A stretch of 64,000 bases of DNA from contig JALLLS010000001.1 in the NCBI GenBank assembly GCA_025094145.1, positions 1-64,000 of the forward strand, in the 5' to 3' direction. Source of the DNA: Spinellus fusiger (taxonomy: Eukaryota > Mucoromycota > Mucoromycetes > Mucorales > Phycomycetaceae). Positions 24,178 to 36,165 of the stretch are shown piece by piece. The notes below the pieces were generated by a model. The model saw only the letters and a program-made list of their open reading frames with translations, did not search any database and was not told the DNA's origin. The position numbers and the translations under genes were made by a program. Numbering within the stretch: the stretch's first letter is position 1; the number at the start of each line of letters is the position of its first letter.

Positions 24178-24891
24178 GAGGTGATTGTACAGTGTATCTC
24201 CTGTTTTGGGAGGGGATGTAGTAAGAATCCAGTCGTCAAGAGAGATAAAACCCCTTCCAAGAAAGGAAAGAGTGATTCTATCAGTTTCCCTTTTTCCTTT
24301 TTTTTCTTCTTCTTTCTTTTCTCTCTTGCTGGAATCCATTCAAGGTAAGCAATAAAGCATAGAGAAAGAAGAAAACCAATAGGCAAACAAGGACAGACTT
24401 GGCATGGACGACAAAGAGGACTTTTTCTTTTCTTTTCTCCTCCCTACCCTCACCTCTCACGTGACAGGGTCGGTAGAAGAGCATCAAAGAGCGAGTCCTT
24501 CCATTGATATTTATGCTCTCAGCTCATTGACGGACAGACATTTTGAACGTCACCACAAATGCCGGTCCTGGATTGGTATTGGTTGTGTAACAGTCCGGGA
24601 CAAGGACACTGCAACTTTCTCCACTTTTTCACTTGTTCTTATTTTATCTTATTCTCTTTTTTTTTTTTTTTGTATTTTTGTATTTTTGTATTTTTGTATT
24701 TTTTGTATTTTTTGCATTTTTTTGTTCTTCACTAGTGTGTGAGTGGTGTTGAGTGAATTGGCGTGAACATTGTACAGTGTTCTTTTTGTCTTGATTCTCC
24801 ATCTTTACTAGTGCTTTTCTCACCTTGTTCCTTTCTCTCTTCTTTATTCTATAATACACCACAGCATAATAATTCCAAGACAGCCTATTCA
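24178..24891. other. Upstream region of Ras-GAP gene
   Basis: Pyrimidine-rich stretches and, at 24655-24725, repeated GTATTTTT units in a T-run. No separate gene is supported. The region probably contains the Ras-GAP promoter and 5' UTR. Confidence 0.45.
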
Positions 24892-27800
24892 ATGACTGAT
24901 CGCCGTAGCGGTATGGTGCAAGCGTATGGATATCCCTCCACACCCGGGACAACGCAGATTGTGTCGAGAGCAGTAGCAGCAGCAGCCGCCAACAGTCATC
25001 ATTCGAACCGTAGAGCAGGACGAAGTTCGAACCGCTATTCTGTATCAGTGCTGTATTCAATGGCAGCTGAGCAAGACAATGAGGTGGAAGATGAGTTGGC
25101 TCAAGGTGAAGAGACTTTAGAGCCTACTAATACCACACACACACAACCCCCGCACAGACAAGGGACTGACAGTTTCTTTGGTGTTTAGCCCAGCGCCAGT
25201 TGAGAGATTTGAAATCCAAAATATCAGCACAATCTAAAAAGAACTTTGTATTGGAGCGAGATGTTCGCTATTTGGATTCTAGAATTGCATTGCTGATACA
25301 GAATAGAATTGCATTGGCAGAGGTACTTTATAATTGAACGGCTATAGGCTGACCCACTTGTTCTATAGCAAAATGAGATGGCCACTCATTTAGAAGAACA
25401 AGGAGACGCTGACACTGACTTTTATCCCGACGACAGAAAACTACAGCAATACGGCAACTTACTATTTATTCTACAGAGCGAACCCCGCCACATTGCCACT
25501 CTCTGTAGACTAGTGAGTCTGTCAGAGATCGACACTCTTCTCCAGACAGTGATGTTTACATTGTACGGAAATCAATATGAGAGCAGAGAAGAACATCTAC
25601 TACTGACCATGTTCCAGGCAAGTGGCTTCTTTTTCTTTCCTTTCCTTTTCCTTTTTTCCTTTTTCCTTTTTCCACCCGGCATCTGCTTATCCTGCCTGTG
25701 TTATTCTGCCTATAGAATGTTCTAGCTGCTCAATTCGAAACATCCACCGAGTTTGGCTCTCTCTTGCGTGCCAATACGCCTGTCTCTCGTATGATGACGA
25801 CCTACACACGAAGAGGACCGGGGCAAGCTTATCTCAAGGCAGTGCTGGCGGATAAAGTAAAGAGTCTGGTAGAATACAAGGATCTCAACCTGGAAATCAA
25901 CCCTCTCAAGGTAAAAATGAGTACAGGAAGAGCGGATCTCCTCATTATTGCTTGTTTCTAGGTGTATGAGGAAATGGTCAGCCAAGTAGAAGAAGAAAAG
26001 GGCGCATTGCCTCCTAATCTACCTCGCAGTGTGACGCCAGAAGTGGCGGCTTCTAATCCAGAAGTACAAGCCATGATTCAGCCACGCCTTACTATCATCA
26101 TGGAATTAGCAGAGAGCTTCCTTGCTACTATTATCTCTTCTACTTCTTCTGTTCCTTATGGCATTCGCTGGATCTGCAAACAAATCAGATCGCTTACGAA
26201 AAGAAAGAGTCCGAATGCTTCAGAATTCTCTGTCTGTTCAATGATTGGTGGATTCTTCTTTTTGAGATTCATTAATCCTGCCATTGTCACCCCAAGAGCC
26301 TATATGCTGATGGACAATGTACCAGGAAAACACCCGAGAAGGACCCTGACTCTGGTAAGAGCACTATTCTATAGATATATTTCTATATATTTCTATATAT
26401 GTCTATTTCTATGTTTCTATATATAAATATATACTATCTTATCTTAGGTGGCAAAACTACTGCAGAATCTCGCCAATCGTCCTTCGTATTCAAAAGAATC
26501 GTACATGCTGCCCACAAATCCCTTTGTTGAGGCCAACAAACAACGCATCAACCGGTTCTTAAATGAGTTGTGTGAAGTCAGTGACTTTTACGAAAGCCTA
26601 GAAATGGACCAATACATGGCGCTATCCAAGAAGAACATCGAACTGAGTATCACCATGAATGAGATCTACAGCACCCATTCACTTCTCCAGGAACATCTGG
26701 ACATGATCTCTCCTAAAGAGAAAGACCATATCCGTATTCTTATGAATGATCTTGGCCCTGCTCCCCAGCAAGTGGCTCGTAAAGAAAACAAAACCATTGA
26801 TCTGCCATTGTTCAGTCGATGGGAGATCCCCATTCAAGGTAGAGTGACACTTGTACAGCCCTTTTTTTTCTTTTTTCTTTTCTTTTTTCTCATCCACACA
26901 CTCTAGATTTAACAACAGCCCTGATGTCTGAAAATAACATTACGCAGAATGATATCCTGTACATGGAAACAAAGGCTATTTATGTCCAGTTGATCCGATC
27001 CCTGCCCCATCTTGGCATGGGCCCACTGGATCTAGACTACATTGCAGAAACAGCTGCCACCACCAAGGATGCTCAGTTGGTGCGCAAAGGGATCAAAGTC
27101 AAGGACATGTTACGAGAACTCGAAGAAGCAGGTGTGATTGACCATAAAGATCGCTATAAATTGCTGGTGGAAGAGATTACCCAAGAGCTGGCTCACCTCG
27201 GCAATCTCAAGGAAAAGGTGCTTCAGGAGATGGACTCTCTTGAAAACATCTACAATGCCATATTAGATCATAATAGTTACTTGCGCAGTCAGTTGGAGAG
27301 TTACAAGGCGTATCTCCAGAATGTGCGTATTCAGAGTGGGGGTGAGAAGCAGACAAAGAGTTCTGTGGGGATTGGAGTTGCGGTGGAAGGCAGTCGTATG
27401 AAAACACCCACACGCAGTGCGGTTCAAGGTCCTTTTAAATTTACACATAATCAGTTGGAGAAGGAAGGTGTGATTGCTGAGAGTACAGTGCCCGAGAGCA
27501 GGTAAATAGTAGAGTGGTCAGTAGTAGAGTGGTCAGTAGTAGAGTGGTCAGTAGTAGAGTGGTCAATAGATTAGCCAATAGAGTGGTCAATAGAGTGGTC
27601 GATAGAGTGGTCAGTAGTAGAGTGGTCAGTAGTAGAGTGGTCAATAGTAGATTAGCCAGTAGAGTGGTCAATAGCAGCAACAATAACAGCAACAATGGAC
27701 AACTCACCTGTATTCTTCTCTGCCAATAGACGTCCCAACATTTACTTCTCAATCACCTCCCCTCTTCCAGGCACTTTTATTATTGCCATGTTTTTCAAAG

Positions 27801-28126
27801 GTGAGTGTATCAATGAATTGGCACTGCTTTCCTATTTTAAGGGCAATTAATGGACTCTGCATTCACTAACATGCTTTATATTCTATTAAAAAACACTTAT
27901 AGGGCGGGAAAAAGCTATTTTAGAAATGGACCTCAAGCTAGACGACCTCTTAGAACAGGTAACGATCGAGCTTATGCGCGTCCTACCCAGACACATGAAA
28001 ATGAACTCACATTGACTGCTCTAGCAACAAAACAACGTGGAATTGCTGGATTTAGAGATTGTGCGCCTTAATGTATTGAAGATTCTTCAGCTTTTGAATA
28101 AGACCTTTGTCACACGAAGCAAGTAA
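24892..28126 (+). CDS. gap1: Ras GTPase-activating protein with RasGAP C-terminal domain
   Basis: Ten exons, 24892-25105, 25189-25322, 25369-25617, 25716-25910, 25962-26354, 26448-26838, 26907-27501, 27730-27800, 27903-27958 and 28025-28126, join in phase to about 799 residues. A coiled-coil-like N-terminus ([16 protein letters not shown]) precedes the GAP domain. That domain has an arginine-finger region [15 protein letters not shown] and the GAP signature [15 protein letters not shown]. The C-terminal part (LDDLLEQ, then [19 protein letters not shown]) is the RasGAP_C domain of the fission-yeast Gap1/IQGAP group; no calponin-homology or IQ motifs are seen. It should turn off Ras. The intron after exon 3 uses a GC donor (CAG/GCAAGT). 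The last stop overlaps a GTAAGT donor, and splicing to an acceptor near 28311 would give a slightly different tail. Intron 7 holds a minisatellite. Confidence 0.9.
27508..27668 (+). repeat. Intronic minisatellite, AGTAGAGTGGTC units
   Basis: About a dozen imperfect copies of a 12-bp unit (agtagagtggtc with shorter agagtggtcaat variants) fill most of the 228-nt seventh intron of the Ras-GAP gene. Because GTAG occurs in every unit, many cryptic donor or acceptor-like dinucleotides are created. Confidence 0.9.
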
Positions 28127-29602
28127 GTTATTCTATGGAGATAGATACTACTTTCTATCTATGTAACTATGTAGGTGGATAGGTGGATAGTTTGAAAAGT
28201 ATCTGTAGGTAGACATCTATCTACCTATCTACCTAAAGAGTGAGAGTGGTATCTATCTTCCATTCAATGTCGTCTTGATGTTCCTTCGTCTTTACCTCTA
28301 TTCCAATAGGGGCTTGTTTTCATAAGGCCAGTTTTTGAGACAAAGAAATAGAAGAAAAACAACCTTTTTTCTTTTCTTTCTTATAGTTTACACTTTCTGA
28401 CAAAGCACACCCCTTCACTTGATTCTCTCCCTTTTTCTGATTCTATTGTACCTACACAATGTAATCATTGGCCCATTCTATTATTATTTAGTTTATATTT
28501 TTATACTTCTATAGGCTATACACCTATAGAGCCTTTTTATACATCTATTTTATGTATTGAATGGTTTTATACTTTACGCTTTTTCCACATTGCAACTATG
28601 CTTCCCTCTATTTTCCCCTTTTCTTCCTATTACTATTATTATTGTTATTTCCTTTTTCCCTTGTCCCCCTTTTTACTCTTCGAAATAATAATAACACCAC
28701 TCATACTAATACTACTACTATTTCCACTTATTATAATAACACCAATAATAATAACACCAATAATAATAACACCAATAATAGTAACACTGTTTATGCTGAT
28801 AATGATGCTATGATACTATGATTTGTCACCTTGTATGAAGCATGCCATTGATCTTCCTGCCTGCACACGCCTCTATGCATTGCATGGACTCTATAATAAT
28901 ACCATAGACTCTCTGATAACAATGTATAACACTAGCACTAATAATAACATTGTCCACACTCTCTCTTTCACATTTGTGTTTTCTCCTTCAGCTCAATGTA
29001 CCACTGAATCTCGGTTATTCCCTGTCCTTCCTTTGTTTATTTGTATCTATCTACCTATCAACCTATCTATCTACCTATCAACCTATATCTATATCTATCT
29101 ATCTACCTATCTACCTATCTACCTACCTATCTACCTATCTACCTATCTACCTATCTACCTATCTACCTATCTACCTATCTACCTATACCTATATATCTAT
29201 ACCTATATACCTATATCCACGTCTATCTATTATTCTTGGAGAGGAAGGAGGTGGCTCTTTCAAAGACAATCAACCCTTGTCCATAGCCCAGCCCACACAC
29301 CACTGCACATCTCATCCTAAGAAAGCAAAGTCCAAGGGTACCTGACTGTATCCCTAGGAATCCCTTAATGCTACAGGGTGATACAAACTCAACTCTCTTT
29401 ATTAGAGGCATTTCAGCATGTTCTCCAGAAGAGAGTCAAGTGGCGAGAGACGATTCTTCGAGCAGATTGTATCACGTGAAACAAACTTGCAGCATTTGAT
29501 AGAAATTGGGGAGCAAAAAAAAAAAAAAAAAGGGAAAATGGTTCTAAAGAAAGACGAGTGGGTTAGTTTTTCGCTTCCAACTCCATTGCCACCCACCCTC
29601 TT
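28127..29602. other. Intergenic with simple-sequence arrays
   Basis: No gene is supported. The stretch holds AATAATAACACC-type repeats at 28685-28790 and a long CTAT/CTAC tetranucleotide array at 29045-29225. A run of 15 A lies at 29516-29530. Short open frames here are products of the repeats. The last ~190 bases could be 5' leader of the phosphatase gene, with another in-frame ATG possible at 29418 in a different frame. Confidence 0.6.
29045..29225 (+). repeat. CTAT/CTAC tetranucleotide microsatellite
   Basis: About 45 tandem copies of CTAT alternating with CTAC, degenerating into ATAC/CTAT at the right end. It is non-coding in all likelihood. Confidence 0.92.
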
Positions 29603-31133
29603 ATGCCACACACGACTACCAATGGAGGAGACCCACCTGCATCGAGAGCAGGATCTCTCAGACAGTCCATGGGCTCATTGGGTGGATTCCTGTCTCTCAT
29701 GTTTTGTTGCTCCGTGGGGGCTGCTGGTGGTGGTTCTCTTGCAGACACTGGTGGTGATAAAAACTCGGTGTTGCACCGCAGAAGAGGCAAGCGGCATAGT
29801 AGAGCAAGTACGTCGCCCAACCCAAGTAGTCATGGGGCGGAGAAAACAGTACCGATTCCACTTCAGGACAGAGTTCATCCTTCCTCACCACCACCACAGA
29901 CATCTAATCTACCTGACATCATCCCTACTGACAAGGCGAGTGTTGTTGCAGCCACAGCAAGTGTTGACTCTGCACAGTTGGAAGAAACATTATGCATGCC
30001 CCTTTCTCCACAGATATCCAATAACAATGTAAGCATAGCCACCTGCTTGTAGCAGTGTATAGCCACCTGCTTGTAGCAGTGTATAGCCACCTGCTTGTAG
30101 CTACCACCACTCTACATCTATGCAGAAAGATAGACAATGAATAGTAGAAAAAGAAAATAAGCAAAACACTCAGATAATCTTAGGTAATGTGGCTGTTGCC
30201 CCCGTTGGCGTCAGAACATGTGGGTAAAAAGTGCCTTGTTTTGGATCTGGACGAGACACTTGTGCACAGCTCCTTCAAGGTAAGGAGGATTGATATAAAA
30301 GAAAAAAGTCCATTTGTACCTGCTCAATAGTGAGAGAACATCCAAGGACAACCTAACAAATGAACTGTTTTCTTATGTCTTCATCTCCTTACCCATTCAT
30401 CTGCCTTTGTTTATAATAGAGTATCCCTAATCCCGATTTTGTTGTTCCCGTTGAAATCGACAACCAGTTTCATAATGTGTATGTGCTAAAACGACCCGGT
30501 GTGGATGAATTCATGCGTAGAATGGGTGAATTGTACGAAGTTGTAGTGTTTACAGCCAGTTTATCAAAGGTAAGCCCTTCTAGGAATCCTTTGTTTCTTT
30601 TGTATGTGTGCCTTGACAAGTCCATCATGACAAAAGAAAGAAAGAAGAGTCTTCCATTCTAGTCATAATAATAAAAACGCTCCTTTTGTATGTCGTCTTT
30701 CTTCCTTCCTCCTTCCTTCTTCTTTTTGAATAGTACGCTGATCCTGTGCTTGATATTCTCGATGTGCACAAAGTAGTCCACCACCGACTGTTCAGGGAGT
30801 CATGCTACAACCACAAGGGCAGTTATGTCAAGGTAAATCTATTCTCCATCCTGTGTTTATCTTGTGTTTATCTCCATCCTGTATTTATCTCTCTCCGTAC
30901 TGTAGGATCTATCACAACTGGGAAGAGATCTTGCTACTACGCTGATTCTTGATAATTCCCCTACCAGCTACTTATTCCATGCCACCAATGCTGTTCCTGT
31001 TTCAACATGGTTCAATGATCCACACGACACGGAACTCTTGGATTTGGTGGCCTTTTTAGAAGAACTAACAGCCATGGACGATGTCACAGTAATATTAGAT
31101 AGCACCATTAGTACACAGCCTGTAAACGAGTGA
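29603..31133 (+). CDS. PSR1: FCP1/NIF-type phosphatase (Psr1/SCP-like)
   Basis: HAD-superfamily CTD-like phosphatase. Exons 29603-30028, 30184-30279, 30420-30569, 30734-30832 and 30906-31133 join in phase to 332 residues. The catalytic motif [16 protein letters not shown] (DxDxT) is followed by [38 protein letters not shown] and [14 protein letters not shown] (motif III region). Psr1, Nem1 and CTDSP proteins share this domain. The N-terminal ~140 residues are Ser/Pro-rich and include [11 protein letters not shown], a Cys pair near the start that could be palmitoylated as in yeast Psr1; that is inference. The length and basic low-complexity N-terminus favour the Psr1 type over Nem1. Intron 1 contains a 24-bp repeat in three copies. 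Confidence 0.88.
30035..30101 (+). repeat. 24-bp intronic tandem repeat, about three copies
   Basis: The unit agccacctgcttgtagcagt plus gtat recurs at 30037, 30061 and 30085 with near-perfect identity, inside intron 1 of the phosphatase gene right after the donor. Confidence 0.9.
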
Positions 31134-31926
31134 TCCAAGTTCTTTCTTCTTTATTATTCTCTTTCTACTATTCATTCTTTATTATTTCTTTTCTTTTCTT
31201 ATTTCATCTCTTGTCTACTTGTAATATCCTCTGTGTTGGTACAAAACAACTGCTAACAGGAGACAGCCTACATTTCTTTCTATTTCTATTTCTATTTCTA
31301 TTTCTACGTTTTTATACCTTATAATGTCAACACTCCTCAATTTCAGTCGAATGCACTGCCTTGTTTTTATTTTTTATTTTATTTTGTGGGTGTTCATGCA
31401 AAAACAGGAGGGAGTAGTCAAGGGAAAAGAAAACCAAACAGAGAGTATTACTCTTATTACTGCAATAGTGCATCTATTTCTCCCTTGCATGGTATTCTAT
31501 AAGACAAGAGAGGGATATGTAGATGAGTCTCCATTTATAACTGATGCCTTTATCAAATGTATACACTAATACACTAATATTAGAATACACTAATATTAGA
31601 ATACACTAATATTAGAATACAACACTACATCACTATACTATAGACTTGATAAATACCTTCTCTCACCATGAATTCAATAGTCTGCCCATGTCTTGTAAGC
31701 ACTCCTCCTGCCTTTGTTCTTCTTATCTCTACTTCTCTTGTCACAAATGTCATTCTGTAATATTAACTCACCTGAAATCATAGCATTCAATATTATCAGA
31801 TAACTTAGCATCCTTCTCATCTACATCACGTGCACTTGCAGAATATAGCTCATGTCATGAATGCCCTTGAATTCATCCAAGTACCTCTTCTTTCCTTCCC
31901 CCAGTCCTTGGTTACCTTTATACGCC
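31134..31926. other. Intergenic, no gene seen
   Basis: T-rich region with small tandem patches (TTTCTA at 31273-31305, ATACACTAATATTAG at 31560-31620). It ends in the leader of the GMF gene. Confidence 0.5.
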
Positions 31927-32740
31927 ATGGTAATATTCCCTATTCGAGAGCCTTCTTATACAAGAGAACTTTTCCTTTGTTTAGCCTTCTTCTACCTGTG
32001 ATATAGCACCCGAGTTGGTTGAAAAGATAAAGAAGTTTCGTTTTGCAAAGTACACCCAAGGCCACGCTGCATTTATTCGTAAGAGTCTTATTTCTTTTCT
32101 TTTCTTTCTGTCAGTCTTTCCACTGACTCATAACTTACTGCAGTGAAGATTGAGCGAGAACAACTGAGTATTGTTGAGGATGAAGTTTACGAGAGTATTT
32201 CTTTGGAGGATTTGGTAGAAGGTAAAGGGTGTGGTTTCTACAGACAGACAAAAGGAGATGTCTTTGAAGGACTGATCTTATTCTTTGTTCAGAACTACCC
32301 GAGACAAGTCCTCGCTACATTGTTCTTAGCTTCGAGGCAAGTAGACCACACACACACACAAAAGAAAGAAAACAAGGCACTGACACTTCTTATCTTCTAT
32401 AGCGTAAACACAGTGACGGAAGAGTCAATTATCCACTGCTCTTTATCTACTGGTCACCCTCTTCAGCAAAGGCAGAGATCAACATGCTGGTAATTCAATT
32501 GCTTCACTAGTCTATCTTTGCCTGTGTTCCTTACTACGTGCACTTTAACACTTGCACTCTACTACTACAGTATGCCTCTGCAAAGACATTTGTCCAAGAA
32601 ACAACCGATGTATTAAGAGTAAGTCACTCACCATAGACCTCTTATGACTCAACACCCACCCTTTTCTTTCTCTATTACAGGGATTGGATATTCGTGAGCC
32701 TGAGTTATTGACAGATAGTTATATCAACAGCCAGCTCTAG
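31927..32740 (+). CDS. AIM7: Glia maturation factor (GMF/Aim7), ADF-H domain
   Basis: ADF/cofilin-homology protein that binds Arp2/3 and debranches actin. Seven exons, 31927-31929, 31985-32078, 32144-32221, 32293-32336, 32403-32489, 32571-32618 and 32681-32740, join in phase to 137 residues, the normal GMF length. The first coding exon is the ATG alone. Hallmarks are CDIAPELVEKIKKFRFAK, AAFILKIERE, SLEDLVEELPETSPRYIVLS, DGRVNYPLLFIYWSP, INMLYASAKT and the C-terminal IREPELLTDSYI. The intron after exon 4 uses a GC donor (GAG/GCAAGT). GMF is told from cofilin by the PRYIVLSFE and NYPLLFIYWSP strands. Confidence 0.94.
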
Positions 32741-33216
32741 TTTCTTCTATTCCACCTCTCTCTGTTATCTATTCCTTAGTCTTGTAGAAGAAAAAAGATG
32801 AACAAAAGGAATAGCCCATGCAATGGATTCTATTCTATTCTTCTCCACCCTCCACCCACTCCTGAGGTGCTCTAGTGACGCTGCTTTTCCTTTTCTTTCT
32901 TTTTACTCTCTGTCAATGGCAGTAGATTCTATTCTCTTTTGACTCAATCTTTTCATGGCGACAGAATCAAGTCACACTCTGGAGACATGGTGGACCTATA
33001 AAAGAGAATTTATTTATTTATTTATTTTCCTACTTATTTTTCTTTTATTCCATTGCATGCCATTCTTACTGGCTGTATCTGTCTCCAGCCTTTATTAAAT
33101 ACAGAAGATAGAAAACGGAAAACAGACACCCCACCAACAGAGCAGAACAAAAAGAAAAAAGAAAAGAAAAGAAGGAAAAAACAAAGAAAAAAAAAGAAAA
33201 AACAAAGCAAAACATA
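32741..33216. other. Intergenic, GMF 3' flank and RPC82 leader
   Basis: A-rich run at 33150-33205 directly before the RPC82 start; no gene seen. Confidence 0.5.
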
Positions 33217-35410
33217 ATGTCACAACAAGCACGTTTATGCAGAGAAATCATAGAAGAGGAGTTTGGTGTAGTGGTTGGAGTAAGTAACAGACACTAGCCA
33301 GCCCCAATCCACACCAACTTTTGCAGTACCAGCGTATTCATTCTCTATTCCTTATGTATTGTCCATGACAGAAAGTAGCCCACCATATGCTTCTCAAGGG
33401 ACGACTTTCCTTGGGAGACCTTGTCCGTTACAGCAAATTCACCACTCGACTCGTGAAAGAATCCTTGGTGACCTTGATTCAGCATGGATTGGCCTTTTTT
33501 ACAGAGTCCGTAGATGCACGAAGGGAGCCTACCTTTTATCAAGTGGGGGCTGAACAAGTACTGATGCGTCTTCGTATGATGTCTATCTTGCAAATGGCAG
33601 GAGAGCTGTGGAAGGAAGAGGTAATACTATCTATAGACACATAAAAGCAGGAAATGTTTTGCTGTGGATTGGACACACACAAAAAGACATGGAGGGGATC
33701 TAGTATGTTCAATATGTGTGTGTGTGTGTGTGCTCATAAATATTGATGTGTGTGTGTTATGTGTGTGTGTTATTAGGGTACTGATATCTGTAGACTCCTC
33801 TTTCTTAATGGTAGAATGAAGATATCGGGTATTCGAAGATGGGTAGAGGAACAAGGGAAGCCCAACAAAGACAGTAAGTGTCACTCTAGAGTGTCATTGG
33901 CTATAGGATGTAAGATGAGAATAAGAAACACACTCACTGTGTATCTCTTTTGATAGAGATGGAAAAGTATACTAGAGTATTCAATACAATGGCAACTGAA
34001 CAGTACATCACTGCTGTCCTTCCTGAACACAGTCGATCTGCCATGGATCGCTATCTTGCTGCTGAAGAAAAAGAATCCGAGAAATACACAATTACCACCA
34101 GCAAAGAATTACAAGCGATTAAGAAGGCTGCTCTTGCTAGTGTTGAGGCTGAACTTGGATCACAAGAACATGCAGGCATGAAGCGTAGAATGGATGATCT
34201 TGTGGTAAAACAGCCTCGCAAGGTAAAACGTGATCCCCTTTCTTGATAATATATATAAAAAGAGTGTACTGATGGGATAGGGACATGGATACATTAGCGA
34301 ACCGTTGCCGTAGTAGAGGAAATGGAAGTAGAAGAGAATGTCTATTTCAGAGTGAACTACGAGCGCTTCAATATGCTATTCCGTAACAATGTAAGGAGAA
34401 AGAAAGAACAAACATGAAATCTCATTGCTATTAGTGTATTGTAGACTATGCCACAGAACGCATTAACCGTACAGCAGGCCAAGTGGTGCATGCATTCTTC
34501 CAATATGGCAAGGATAAGATGAAGATGTTAAAAGAAGAAGACTCACGTAAGACTCCAATAATTCAGGAATGTCTGCTCATCTCTCTTCCTTCTCTTCCCT
34601 TTCGCTTATAGCTTCTGCCACTCCTATGCATATTGCCAATCTGCTGCCTGCCGATGTGGCTACACGTGGAGACATCGTACTTCAACCCGACTTGATTCAT
34701 CCCAGCAAGGCGCCTTCTCTTCAAGACATTGTTCAAGGTTATATCAGCCTACTCAAAGCAGATACAGCTGGATTTGTCAAGTCAAAAGATGAACGTGGTG
34801 CAAGTCAATATGCTATCAACTTTTCCAAATTACGCAACACCTTGAGACAGAAGATCTTTGAGGATGTTGTACGCGAGAAATTGGGAGTGGCTACGTGTCG
34901 TATTCTGCGTATTCTTATTGATAAGGGAAAGTTGGATGAATCACAAGTTCAGAAACTTGCCATGTTGCCTGCCAAAGATACAAGAGAGAAACTTGCCATG
35001 TTAAATCTAAAAGGATTTGTTGAGATTCAGGTAATGTTACTTGTGGGCTTATGATAGGAAAGACAGTCTATTGATAGAGTGTGTGTTGCTTATAGGAGGT
35101 ACCAAGGTCCGCAGATCGTGCTCCAGGACGCTCTTTTCATCTTTGGTATGTCCCTCTTGACAAGTGCTATGAGGAACTACTACTGGATGTCTACCGTAGC
35201 ATAGCCAATCTCCAGCAACGAAAGAAGGAAGAACTTAAAAAGAGAGGCCGTTTAATAGACAAGTTGAACCGATTGGATGTACAGGAGAATATGGATCTTC
35301 TTAGTGAAGGAGATAAAGCAGAAATTGCACTGATGGAGAATATTATAGAGCGAATTGAAGTATCTAAAAAGCGGTTGGATGAAGTCATTATGATTTTCAG
35401 GGATTTCTAA
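33217..35410 (+). CDS. RPC82: RNA polymerase III subunit RPC3/RPC82
   Basis: Subunit of the RPC82-RPC34-RPC31 initiation subcomplex of nuclear RNA polymerase III. Exons 33217-33279, 33372-33620, 33777-33873, 33957-34222, 34298-34390, 34435-34546, 34612-35030 and 35096-35410 join in phase to 537 residues, close to the family length. N-terminal winged helix: LCREIIEEEFG, then HHMLLKGRLSLGDLVRYS and ESLVTLIQHGLAFF. A charged middle region (MKRRMDDLVVKQPRKVKR) follows. The C-terminal winged helices show FEDVVREKLGVATCRILRIL, LAMLPAKDTREKLAMLNLKG and RSFHLWYVPLDKC, and a coiled-coil tail ends the protein. The acceptor at 34434 is preferred to a later one at ~34444 because it keeps the frame of DYATERINRTAGQVV. 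Intron 2 has a TG microsatellite near 33715-33770. Confidence 0.93.
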
Positions 35411-36165
35411 AGTAGTCCATTCTTCTCATTTGTTTATTCTATAAATGCGGACAGCATAGAATGAATTGTATTTAATACTCTATTTTATAATGACTGTTTT
35501 GGAGTATGGATAAGTAACTCTAGTGATATCTTTGTAGTCTCGAGGAGAGAAGAGGAGAGAAGAGGAGAGAAGAGGTAGATTTATGTGGTTGGGTGCGTAA
35601 GTAGTTATAAAGAAGACTCTTTCTTGACGGCATGGGCGCTGGATTTCTTTCTCATCGTGAACTTCCTCATTGTGTTGTGTGGATGTTTATCTGTTGTTGT
35701 TCTTATAGTCCATCAATGGTCTGAAGGAGGACTTGTAAAGTTTCTCAATGACTTGACTACCTCTCCCATCAATGATTTATAATCTACCCAGTCCTTGATA
35801 AAAGCTCAATGAAACCAGTGTTTCTTGGTAGTGACATGTGCTGCCTTTATATCAGTATAATTTTATGAATTCTTTAGGTAAAGACCTCAAACCTTCATCT
35901 ATTAAAGAGAACAGTGTCTGTAATAGATCGCTAGTTTATATGATATTAATAAAATAATCGATAAATACATCTATTTTTTATACTCCAAGGTATTGGTAGG
36001 ATTCTTTCGCCTCAGAATCCATGCCAGAGATGGAGTATTGTTCTGATCGAATACTTTTCAATTTGCAATACTCCTACATCAGTGTGACGGTCATCCTTAG
36101 ACCAGAGCCAAGCAGAGAGTTGTGCGCCTCTTGATAGCAGAAAGAAAACCCTCTTTTGTTTTGTT
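35411..36165. other. Intergenic with a small possible membrane ORF
   Basis: A GAGAAGAG tandem patch lies at 35538-35573. Downstream, an open frame to 35781 reads TAWALDFFLIVNFLIVLCG and ends with LTTSPINDL. It has two hydrophobic stretches but no good ATG, so it could be a last exon of a small membrane protein or chance. I do not recognise it. Confidence 0.3.

Noticed and set aside
27441..27752. Leu/Thr-rich open frame on the minus strand
   Set aside because: It is a shadow of the intronic minisatellite in the Ras-GAP gene; repetitive DNA stays open in many frames.
28823..29345. Tyr/Leu/Ser-rich frames over 28.8-29.3 kb
   Set aside because: They are translations of the CTAT/CTAC microsatellite, with no conserved sequence.
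31324..31569. 81-residue frame between phosphatase and GMF genes
   Set aside because: No homology, atypical composition and no splice or promoter context; likely chance.
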